From contig NZ_CP126238.1 of the NCBI RefSeq assembly GCF_044792555.1, positions 2,666,001 through 2,730,000 on the forward strand: 64,000 nt of DNA. The letters run 5' to 3'. The first letter of the stretch is position 1. The number at the start of each line of letters is the position of its first letter. The position numbers were made by a program, and so were the translations under genes. The stretch is from Alicycliphilus denitrificans_A. Lineage in GTDB: Bacteria; Pseudomonadota; Gammaproteobacteria; Burkholderiales; Burkholderiaceae_C. Under the pieces are notes generated by a model, which saw only the letters and a program-made list of their open reading frames with translations, was not told the origin of the DNA and did no database searches. Below are positions 34,106-41,328 of the stretch, piece by piece.

Positions 34106-34390
34106 ATGTATCTGGTGCTTATCGCCTGGTTTTATGTCACCTTGATGATGGCCGTGGCCGAGGCCACCTCGGCCCAGGGCACGGTCTTGGGTGCCATCAT
34201 CACCTTCGCGCTGTACGGGCTGCTGCCCATGGCCATCGTGGCCTACATCCTGGGCACGCCAGCGCGCAAGCGCGCCATTCGCGCCCGCGAGCAGGCCCAG
34301 GCCGCGTCAGGCGCCGATCCAGATGCAGGCGGCCATGCGCCCGCTGGCTCCGAGCAGGGAGCTGTCGCGCCGGTGCGAAAAGAACCGTGA
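34106..34390 (+). CDS. Small membrane protein of unknown function
   Basis: A protein of 94 residues with two clear hydrophobic spans (about residues 2-21 and 27-48), then a positively charged, Ala-rich cytoplasmic tail (ARKRAIRAREQAQ). The ATG at 34106 is the first plausible start. I do not recognise the family. Its 3' end overlaps the convergent pgeF gene by 84 bases, an unusually long tail-to-tail overlap, so one of the two ends may differ in the functional protein. It is divergent from phaC, with 174 bases between the starts. Confidence 0.6.
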   Translation: MYLVLIAWFYVTLMMAVAEATSAQGTVLGAIITFALYGLLPMAIVAYILGTPARKRAIRAREQAQAASGADPDAGGHAPAGSEQGAVAPVRKEP

Positions 34391-35161
34391 GGGGTTGCCC
34401 ACGGTGCACCAGGCGGGACTGCCGTCGTTGCCATAGAGCGCCGTGACGCCCTGGGCGCGCAGGCGCTGGCGCGCCAGGCCCGCCAGATCGGCCAGCCACT
34501 TGCCGGCGTTGCCCTGGGGCTTGAAGTACGCACTGGCCTGTGGGTCGTGATCGCAGAAGGCCGCGCGCACCTCTGCCCCCACCTCGAAGGCCTGCGGTCC
34601 TATGCACGGGCCCAGCCAGGCAAGAACCTCCTGCGGCGCCTCGGCAACAGCATTTTTGATAGCTGCTTGCGCTTTCCCCATAGGGCACTGAGCCATAAAA
34701 GACTTCAATGTTTCCTCCAGCACCCCCGCCGCCAGGCCGCGCCAGCCGGCATGGGCCGCGGCCACGCGTGTGCCCGCACGGTTGGTCAGCAGCACCGGCA
34801 GGCAGTCCGCCGCCATGACGGTGCAGGCCACGCCCGGGGTGGCGGTGGTGCAGGCATCGGCTGCGCCGCCTTCGGGCGTGCCGGCATCCAGCGGCTGTAC
34901 GGTCGTGCCATGCACCTGGCACAGATAGACGGGGCGCACCGGCCGGCCCGCGGCGCTCACGGCCGCCTGCAGCGCGGCCCAGTTGGCCTGCACGGCGGCG
35001 GGATCGTCGCCCACAAGGCGGCCCAGGTTGAAGCTGTCATACGGCGGCGCGCTCACGCCGCCGTTGCGCGTGGTGCATAGCGCGTGCACATGGGCGGGCG
35101 CGGGCCAATCGGGCCGCAGCCAGTCGTGGGGGACGGTATGCGCCACTGCTTCAGCCCTCAT
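34307..35161 (-). CDS. pgeF: Polyphenol oxidase/laccase-domain protein (PgeF/YfiH)
   Basis: A protein of 284 residues of the YfiH family, which binds zinc or copper and has been described as a purine nucleoside phosphorylase, a laccase and a peptidoglycan-editing factor. The metal-binding residues fit QVHGTTV (His), ADCLPVLL (Cys) and AAHAGWRGLAAG (His). Residues about 150-170 (SFMAQCPMGKAQAAIKNAV region) come from a copy of the dispersed hairpin repeat. ATG at 35161 overlaps the end of maiA by 11 bases. Confidence 0.88.
   Translation of the reverse strand: MRAEAVAHTVPHDWLRPDWPAPAHVHALCTTRNGGVSAPPYDSFNLGRLVGDDPAAVQANWAALQAAVSAAGRPVRPVYLCQVHGTTVQPLDAGTPEGGAADACTTATPGVACTVMAADCLPVLLTNRAGTRVAAAHAGWRGLAAGVLEETLKSFMAQCPMGKAQAAIKNAVAEAPQEVLAWLGPCIGPQAFEVGAEVRAAFCDHDPQASAYFKPQGNAGKWLADLAGLARQRLRAQGVTALYGNDGSPAWCTVGNPSRFFSHRRDSSLLGASGRMAACIWIGA
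34651..34713. repeat. Dispersed hairpin repeat, copy 7, inside pgeF
   Basis: TTTTTGATAGCTGCTTGCGCTTTCC with a partly decayed right arm. The pgeF frame is open across it, so it codes for about 20 residues between two conserved blocks. Confidence 0.55.
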
Positions 35162-35819
35162 GGTCCGGGCAGGCCGATGGTTGGGCGCGCTGGAAGGCCG
35201 GCAGCTGCATGCAGGCCTGGAATGCGGCCATGGTGCGCGGCAGGCCGCCCAGGTCCACGTTGAAGCGCTGGGCATTGAAGATCTGCGGCACCAGGCAGCA
35301 GTCGGCCAGCGTGGGTTGCTCGCCCCAGCACAGGCGCGAGGGCGCCAGGCCCGCATCACCGCGCTCGCACTCCAGCAGCGCCAGCTGGCGCTCGAAGGCT
35401 TCCAGCCCCTGGCGCACCCAGTGGTGGTACCAGGCATCCTTGGCCGCATCATCGACCCGCAGCTCGCGCTTGAGGTACTTGAGCACGCGCAGGTTGTTCA
35501 GCGGGTGGATCTCGCAGGCCACCATCTGCGCCAGCGCCCGCACATGGGCGCGCGCCAGCGCGTCGCCGGGCAGCAGCGGCGGCGCGGGGTGGGTTTCGTC
35601 CAGGTATTCGATGATGGCCATGGACTGGGCCAGCAGGTGGCCGTCATCGGTCTGCAGCGCCGGCACCAGCGCATCGCCCAGGCGGCTGGCGTAGGCCGGC
35701 GCGAGCTGCTCGCCCTTCACCAGATGCACGGGTACATAGTCGTAGGACAGGCCCTTGAGCTGCAGCGCGATACGCACGCGAAACGAGGCCGACGAGCGGA
35801 AGTAGTTGTAGAGCTTCAT
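35151..35819 (-). CDS. maiA: Maleylacetoacetate/maleylpyruvate isomerase, zeta-class GST
   Basis: A protein of 222 residues. The N-terminal thioredoxin-like domain has the zeta-class glutathione-activating motif SSASFRVRIALQLKG, and the C-terminal helical domain carries CEIHPLNNLRVLKYL, close to NagL of the gentisate pathway as I recall it. It isomerises the cis-enol product of ring cleavage using glutathione. The next step, hydrolysis of the fumaryl product, fits the divergent gene at 35892. Start ATG at 35819. It overlaps pgeF. Confidence 0.85.
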   Translation of the reverse strand: MKLYNYFRSSASFRVRIALQLKGLSYDYVPVHLVKGEQLAPAYASRLGDALVPALQTDDGHLLAQSMAIIEYLDETHPAPPLLPGDALARAHVRALAQMVACEIHPLNNLRVLKYLKRELRVDDAAKDAWYHHWVRQGLEAFERQLALLECERGDAGLAPSRLCWGEQPTLADCCLVPQIFNAQRFNVDLGGLPRTMAAFQACMQLPAFQRAQPSACPDHEG

Positions 35820-35891
35820 GCCCCGCAGCATAAGCGCGGGCGCGCGCTCATGGCACACTGCGGCAACGACCACCAAGGCAGAGACTTCCCG

Positions 35892-36587
35892 ATGAGCTAC
35901 GTCTTCCCCCCCAGCATCCAGGCCAGCGTGCCCGTCCTGGGCTCCACCGAGCGTTTTCCCGTGCACCGCATCTACTGCGTGGGCCGCAACTATGCCGAGC
36001 ACGCCAAGGAAATGGGCTTCACCGGCCGCGAGCCGCCCTTTTTCTTCATGAAGCCGGCCGACGCCGTGCTGCCCGTGAACCCGGGCGAGACGGGCCGCAT
36101 GCCCTACCCCAGCCTCACCCAGGACCTGCACCACGAGATCGAGCTGGTGGTGGCCATAGGCAAGGGCGGCAAAAACATCGCCGCGGCCGACGCGCTGCAG
36201 CATATCTGGGGCTACGCCGTGGGCCTGGACATGACGCGCCGCGACCTGCAGGGCGAGATGAAAAAGCAGGGCCGCCCCTGGTGCATTGGCAAGGGTTTCG
36301 ACGCCAGCGCGCCCATAGGCCCCATCACCCCCGCCGCGCAGGCGGGCGACGTGCAGCGCGCCGCCATCTGGCTGCAGGTCAACGGCGCGCAGCGCCAGCG
36401 CAGCAGCGTGAGCCAGCTGATCTGGAGCATTGCCGAGACCATCGAGCACCTGTCGGCCGCCTGGGAGCTGCAGCCCGGCGACCTGATCTTCACGGGCACG
36501 CCCGAGGGCGTGGGCGCCGTGGTGCGCGGCGACGTGCTGGAGGGCGGCATCGACGGCCTGGGCCGGCTGCGCGTGGCGCTGGCTTGA
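35892..36587 (+). CDS. Fumarylacetoacetate hydrolase family protein, probably fumarylpyruvate hydrolase
   Basis: A protein of 231 residues of the short FAH type. The metal-binding set is visible: HHEIELVVAIGKGG (two acidic ligands), GYAVGLDMTRRDLQ (Asp) and the FTGTPEGVGAV loop near the C-terminus. The N-terminal VHRIYCVGRNYAEHAKEMG segment is typical of fumarylpyruvate/acylpyruvate hydrolases. With the divergent maiA it could complete gentisate or homogentisate breakdown, but no ring-cleavage dioxygenase is near. A repeat with terminator form follows. Confidence 0.85.
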   Translation: MSYVFPPSIQASVPVLGSTERFPVHRIYCVGRNYAEHAKEMGFTGREPPFFFMKPADAVLPVNPGETGRMPYPSLTQDLHHEIELVVAIGKGGKNIAAADALQHIWGYAVGLDMTRRDLQGEMKKQGRPWCIGKGFDASAPIGPITPAAQAGDVQRAAIWLQVNGAQRQRSSVSQLIWSIAETIEHLSAAWELQPGDLIFTGTPEGVGAVVRGDVLEGGIDGLGRLRVALA

Positions 36588-36648
36588 AACTACTATAAAG
36601 ATAGCTTCCAGCGCTTGATGCACAAGCGCTGGAGTCCTTTTTTCCTAA
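36586..36648. repeat. Dispersed hairpin repeat, copy 8, acting as terminator
   Basis: TCCAGCGCTTG (36607-36617) and CAAGCGCTGGA (36623-36633) form a perfect 11-bp stem with loop ATGCA, followed by a T run (GTCCTTTTTT). It fits a rho-independent terminator after the FAH-family gene. Confidence 0.8.
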
Positions 36649-36657
36649 AATTATCCG

Positions 36658-37206
36658 ATGATTTTCCGCCGCCCCATCAAGCATTGCCGCGAATGCGGCA
36701 CGGCCGTGGCCTACCGCCTGCCCGACGACGGCGACACGCGCGAGCGCGCCATCTGCCCGGCCTGCGGCACCATCCATTACGAGAACCCGCTGATGGTGGT
36801 GGGCACCGTGCCGGTGCTCGGTGAGCGCGTGCTGCTGTGCAAGCGCAACATCGAGCCGCGCTGGGGCAAGTGGACACTGCCCGCCGGCTTCATGGAGCTC
36901 GACGAGACCACCGCGCAGGGCGCGGCGCGCGAGACCGACGAGGAGGCCGGCGCCCGGATTGAGATCGGCCCGCTGTTCTCGCTGCTGAACGTGCCCCAGG
37001 TGGGCCAGGTGCACATCTTCTACCTGGCCACGCTGCTGAGCGACCGCTTCGACCCCGGTCACGAGACCATCGAGGCAAGGCTGTTCCGCGAGGACGAGAT
37101 CCCCTGGGACGAGATCTCGTTTCGCACGGTGAAGAAGACGCTGGAGCAGTTCTTTGCCGACCGCCGTGCGGGGCGTTTCGGCATGCACAGCTTCGACATT
37201 CTTTAG
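36658..37206 (+). CDS. NUDIX hydrolase with N-terminal zinc ribbon
   Basis: A protein of 182 residues. An N-terminal CxxC...CxxC zinc ribbon (CRECG, then ICPACG) precedes the NUDIX domain; the box G-x5-E-x7-REx2EExGx is intact (starting GFMELDE, ending ETDEEAGA). The layout matches NADH pyrophosphatase-like and related proteins that hydrolyse nucleoside diphosphate linkages with magnesium. Substrate unknown. It starts only 10 bases after the repeat terminator. Confidence 0.88.
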   Translation: MIFRRPIKHCRECGTAVAYRLPDDGDTRERAICPACGTIHYENPLMVVGTVPVLGERVLLCKRNIEPRWGKWTLPAGFMELDETTAQGAARETDEEAGARIEIGPLFSLLNVPQVGQVHIFYLATLLSDRFDPGHETIEARLFREDEIPWDEISFRTVKKTLEQFFADRRAGRFGMHSFDIL

Positions 37207-37240
37207 CCGCCTGCGCTCCTTGCGGTCAGGCCAAGGCCTG

Positions 37241-37534
37241 CTATCCCAGTTTGGCCAGAATGCCGGTCATTTCATCCTTGGAGAAGGCCCGCATGGTCTG
37301 CATGCGGACATTGCCGGCGGAGGCAATCGCCAGGCCGAAGGCCGTGGCCGATGCATCGTCGGCGGCTTCAATGAACGCCACCAGATCGTAGGAGCCAAGG
37401 GTCCAGTAGAGCTGCGGCATCTTGGCGCCGAATTTCGACGCCGCCTCCTGCACGGCGTCGGCGCGCTTGGTGGTGTCCTTGATGCTGCGGATGCCCTGGT
37501 CGGTGAAGTTGCATAGTGCGATGTACGTTGCCAT
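37241..37534 (-). CDS. GYD domain protein
   Basis: A protein of 97 residues matching the GYD family, a dimeric alpha-beta barrel fold of unknown function: MATYIALCNFTDQGIRSIKDT at the N-terminus and WTLGSYDLVAFIEAADD, where the family's GxYD is GSYD. Start ATG at 37534. It stands alone and is convergent with the NUDIX gene. Confidence 0.85.
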   Translation of the reverse strand: MATYIALCNFTDQGIRSIKDTTKRADAVQEAASKFGAKMPQLYWTLGSYDLVAFIEAADDASATAFGLAIASAGNVRMQTMRAFSKDEMTGILAKLG

Positions 37535-37699
37535 GATGTTTCCCCTGCGCAAGAGGGCCTGGTCCGGTGAACCGGTTGGGCAGGCCCCGTTGTCCAACCG
37601 GAAATGCACCCTCCCTCGGTGAGCGGAAAAAACCAGAGGCCGATAACGAACGCCCGGCCACAGGCAAGCACATCAAGATGCGCCCTCTTTGGGGCAAAG

Positions 37700-40183
37700 T
37701 CAAGACATAGTCTTGTCCAACGAGGCATGCGTCTGGAGCCAGACCTGTGACTCCAACGAGGTTTGTGGCGGCAGCGGCGCCGTGGACTCCGGCTGGGGCG
37801 CCGCGGGCTCGGGCTGTTGCACCCACACGGGCGGCTCGGCTGTTGCGCTGGCGCGCGGCGTCACCTCCTGCAGGGGAATGAGCGGCGCCTCGATGATCTC
37901 GGGGCGCTCCTCCTGTGGCGGGGCGCTGGGCGCGGGCGCACTTGCGCGCGGCGGCTCAGGCTGCGGCGCGGGCGGCACCAGCGCCGGGCCGTCCGGCTCG
38001 CCCGTGCGGCGGCCGAACAGGTCATAGGCCCAGTTGCGCAGCGTGCCCGTAGCCGTGGCAATCCAGCTGCTTTCCTCTTCGTCGATAAAACGCTCGCGCG
38101 CGTCGATGATCTTGCCGCGCAGCGCCTGGCGAAACACGTCGCCCACCATGGGCAGCGCGCTGTGCGCGCCCTGCCCCCAGTAGTCGCTGCGCAGCGTGAT
38201 GCGCCCGTCGTTGAACCCGGCCCAGGCGCCGGCCACGAGCTGCGGGTGCATCAGGATGAACCAGCCGTCGGTGTTGTCCTGCGTGGTGCCGGTCTTGCCG
38301 GCCACATCGGCCGTGATGCCGTAGCGGCCGCGAATCGCCGCACCCGTGCCCTTGTCGACCACGCCGCGCATGGCATCGCGCAGGGCCTGCGCGGCGCTGA
38401 GGCTCAGGGCGCGCTCGGGCGCCGCGCTCTTGAACGCCTCGAGCAGCCTGCCGTGCTTGTCCTCGATGCGCACAATCACCTGGGGCGCCTGGTAGAGCCC
38501 GCCGCTGGCGATGGTGCCGTAGGCGGCGACCATCTCCTTCAAGGTGACGGAGCTCGTGCCCAGCGCCAGCGCGGGCACGGCCTCCAGCCTGGATTCGCGC
38601 ACCCCCATGGCGCGCGCCAGCTGCGCCACGCGCTCGGGCCCCACCTGCTGCATAAGCTGGGCGGTGATGGTGTTCTTGGAATACGCCAGGCCGTCACGCA
38701 GCTCCATGGCTTCGCCGCTCGGCGGCTGGCGGCCGTCCGTGGGGCGCCAGACCTGCCTGCCGCCCAGGGGGATTTCCACGGCCTGGTCCATCAGCTGGTC
38801 CGTGGGCAGCATGCCCCGGGCGAAGGCCGCGCCGTAGACGAAGGGTTTGAAGGTGGAGCCGGGCTGGCGCCGGGCGGCCTGCACATGGTCGAACGGGTCG
38901 GCGCCGTAGTCGCGGCTGCCCACCCAGGCCAGCACCGCACCGTTCCTCGGGTCCAGCGCCATGAAGCCGGCCTGCACGCGGGTCTTGGCCTGGCGCAGCT
39001 CGCGCAGAAAGCCGCCATCCGCCAGCAGTTTGCCCAGCGCCTCCTCGGGCGCTGCGCCGCCGGCCACGGCCTTGGCGTACTGGGGCGATTCGCGCACCAG
39101 CTGCTGCACCAGCGGGCTCTTGGCGCCCCACACGGCGCGCGGCGCCCAGGCGGCATCGGCCACGCCCTGCAGCTGGCGGCCCTGGCGCTGCACGGCTTGG
39201 GTGGCGATCTCCTGCAGCCGGCCATCGATGGTGGTGTGGATCACCAGCCCGTCGGAATACAGGCTGTAGCCGTTGCGGTCGGCCCAGTCGATGAGCTGGC
39301 GGCGCAGTTGCTGCGCCAGGTGCGGCGCCAGGCCCGCCACCTCGTTCTGGCGCTCGAAGCGGATGCGCAGCGGGCGCTTGATGAGCCTGTCGTACTCGGC
39401 CGGCGCGAGCTTGCCGCGCTTCTTCATCTGCGCCAGCACGGTGTTGCGCCTGGCCTGCGCGCGCTCGGGGTTGAGCACGGGGTTGTAGTAGGCCGTGCCC
39501 TTGAGCATGCCGATCAGCGTGGCGCTCTCCAGCACGTTGAGCCTGTCGGCAGATTTGTCGAAGTAGGTGCGCGCCGCCATCTCTATGCCATAGGCGTTGT
39601 AGAGAAAGGGCACGGTGTTCAGGTAGGTCTCCAGGATCTCGTCCTTGGAGTAGAGCCACTCGATCTTCAGCGCCGTGATCGCCTCCTTGATCTTGCGCGT
39701 GAGCGTGGGCGCGCGGCCTATGTCCTCGGGGTAGAGGTTGCGCGCGAGCTGCTGGGTGATGGTGGAGCCGCCCTGGCGGTCGCCGCCCGCCGTGCGCACC
39801 AGGGCCGAGGCCGTGCGCCGCCAGTCCAGGCCGAAGTGGTCGTAGAAGCGGTGGTCCTCGGTGGCGATCAGGGCATCGAGCACCGGTTTGGCGATGGTTG
39901 CAAGCGGCACCCATTCGCGGTTCACCCACTTGTATTCGGCCAGCAGCCGCCCGTCGGCCGACAGCAGCTGCGCGGGCTGCTCGGTCTTGGCCTTGCGGAT
40001 GTCGCTGATGGCGGGCGTGAACGGGATCAGCGCCAGCACGTACACAAAGGCGGCACACAGCAGCCCGGCCAGCAGCCACAGCAGGCCGTGGGCAGAGGCC
40101 CAGCGCTCGGGCCGCTGCGCCAGGCGCGCGAGCCGCGGCCAGAGCAGGGCCCAGCGCGCGCGCAGGGAGGCGGTCAAGGTCAT
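37700..40183 (-). CDS. Class A penicillin-binding protein (PBP1a-type)
   Basis: Bifunctional peptidoglycan synthase of 827 residues. One N-terminal span at about 33-53, then the GT51 transglycosylase with catalytic Glu109 (ATEDHRFYDHFGLD) and GGSTITQQLAR at 138-148, then the transpeptidase with Ser443-x-x-Lys446 (GSTFKP), S-K-N at 502-504 and Lys630-Thr-Gly. The last 110 residues are a Pro/Ala/Glu-rich tail with no known fold. Spacing of the SxN motif is normal. Start ATG at 40183. It is probably transcribed alone; a hairpin repeat lies upstream. The ORF-like antisense frame across it is not a gene. Confidence 0.93.
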   Translation of the reverse strand: MTLTASLRARWALLWPRLARLAQRPERWASAHGLLWLLAGLLCAAFVYVLALIPFTPAISDIRKAKTEQPAQLLSADGRLLAEYKWVNREWVPLATIAKPVLDALIATEDHRFYDHFGLDWRRTASALVRTAGGDRQGGSTITQQLARNLYPEDIGRAPTLTRKIKEAITALKIEWLYSKDEILETYLNTVPFLYNAYGIEMAARTYFDKSADRLNVLESATLIGMLKGTAYYNPVLNPERAQARRNTVLAQMKKRGKLAPAEYDRLIKRPLRIRFERQNEVAGLAPHLAQQLRRQLIDWADRNGYSLYSDGLVIHTTIDGRLQEIATQAVQRQGRQLQGVADAAWAPRAVWGAKSPLVQQLVRESPQYAKAVAGGAAPEEALGKLLADGGFLRELRQAKTRVQAGFMALDPRNGAVLAWVGSRDYGADPFDHVQAARRQPGSTFKPFVYGAAFARGMLPTDQLMDQAVEIPLGGRQVWRPTDGRQPPSGEAMELRDGLAYSKNTITAQLMQQVGPERVAQLARAMGVRESRLEAVPALALGTSSVTLKEMVAAYGTIASGGLYQAPQVIVRIEDKHGRLLEAFKSAAPERALSLSAAQALRDAMRGVVDKGTGAAIRGRYGITADVAGKTGTTQDNTDGWFILMHPQLVAGAWAGFNDGRITLRSDYWGQGAHSALPMVGDVFRQALRGKIIDARERFIDEEESSWIATATGTLRNWAYDLFGRRTGEPDGPALVPPAPQPEPPRASAPAPSAPPQEERPEIIEAPLIPLQEVTPRASATAEPPVWVQQPEPAAPQPESTAPLPPQTSLESQVWLQTHASLDKTMS

Positions 40184-40186
40184 GAG

Positions 40187-40251
40187 TGATTACAGTAAAA
40201 ATTGGCCTGCAACGCTTGTGTATCAAGCGCTTGGAGCTATGAATTCAGAAG
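40187..40251. repeat. Dispersed hairpin repeat, copy 9
   Basis: CGCTTG (40213-40218) and CAAGCG (40224-40229) around TGTAT, with GAGCTAT on the right. It lies just upstream of the penicillin-binding protein gene. The remaining gap to 40384 holds nothing recognised. Confidence 0.6.
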
Positions 40252-40384
40252 TATTTACCCCCGCGGGCCTGGCAGCATCGGCCGCAGGGTGGCGCCAGGG
40301 CCTGGTGGCCGGCAAGGCCTGCTTTATACCGCCAATCATTTGAAATCAACGGCTTACAGGTTTTTCCAAACGTTCAGCCCAGGT

Positions 40385-41326
40385 TCAGCCCATGAACTGC
40401 CGCAGCTGCGGCAGGCTGGCCTGGGCGGCGCGCCGGCCCTCCTCGATGGCCTCCTTGGCGCGGTGAAAGTCGAGCTGGCCCAGGTGCGCCAGGCGCGGCG
40501 CGATCACCACCTCGGGCGGGTCGCCCGCCATGCGGCTCCTGGTGATGCGCATCTGCATGATGTTCACGCTGGTCATCATCACGTCCAGCATCGAGGGCTG
40601 CTTGGGCACGGGTGGCTTGCCGCCCGGGCCGGCCCAGAACTTCAGGCGGCGCGCCCACTCGCCATTGCGCGCCGGTTCGGGCTGGGGCGGCGGCGCGCTG
40701 CCCTCCGGCGCATCGGCCTCGGGTGCGCGCACCACGGCCAACGGATGCATGTGGCGCTGCACGATGTCGGCATTCAGGTCCACGCCGATGACGATGTCCG
40801 CCCCCATGGCGCGCGCCAGCGACGTGGGCACGGGATTCACCAGGCCGCCATCGACCAGCAGCCGCCCGTCGGCCTGCACCACGGGCGTGAACAGGCCCGG
40901 CAGCGCGATCGAGGCGCGCACGGCATCGGCAATCGAGCCTTCGCGCAGCCAGACCTCGGCGCCCGAGTGCAGGTCGGTGGCCACGGCGGCAAAGGGCAGC
41001 GGCGAGGACTCGATGTCGAAGTCGGCGAAGTTGCGGCGCCAGAAGGCAATCAGCTTCTCGCCCTTGAGCATGCCGCCCGCGAGGTTGAAGTCCATGAAGC
41101 CGAACACCTCGCGCAGGCCCAGGCTTTGCACCCAATCCCCAAAGCGGTCCAGCTCGCCCCCTGCATAGGCCGCGCCCACCAGCGCGCCGATGGAGGAGCC
41201 GCAGACCAGGTCCAGCGGCACGCCCTCGTCGCGCAGCACCTGCAGCACGCCGATATGCGCCCAGCCGCGCGCCGAGCCGCTGCCCAGCGCCAGGCCCACG
41301 CGGGGTGCGCGGCGTGCGAGTGCCAT
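40385..41326 (-). CDS. Patatin-like phospholipase
   Basis: A protein of 313 residues of the RssA/NTE type. The oxyanion region GSGSARGWAHIG, the nucleophile serine in GSSIGALVG (about residue 45) and the catalytic Asp in DGGLVNPVP (about 160) form the Ser-Asp dyad. The last 120 residues include a Pro-rich linker. It probably cleaves fatty acyl esters from phospholipids at the membrane. It starts 2 bases after the ligA stop, so it is the last gene of smc-zipA-ligA. Confidence 0.9.
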   Translation of the reverse strand: MALARRAPRVGLALGSGSARGWAHIGVLQVLRDEGVPLDLVCGSSIGALVGAAYAGGELDRFGDWVQSLGLREVFGFMDFNLAGGMLKGEKLIAFWRRNFADFDIESSPLPFAAVATDLHSGAEVWLREGSIADAVRASIALPGLFTPVVQADGRLLVDGGLVNPVPTSLARAMGADIVIGVDLNADIVQRHMHPLAVVRAPEADAPEGSAPPPQPEPARNGEWARRLKFWAGPGGKPPVPKQPSMLDVMMTSVNIMQMRITRSRMAGDPPEVVIAPRLAHLGQLDFHRAKEAIEEGRRAAQASLPQLRQFMG

Positions 41327-41328
41327 GG

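Noticed and set aside
37763..40189. Open frame of about 800 codons antisense to the penicillin-binding protein
   Set aside because: Shadow of a certain gene; no domain, no start signal.
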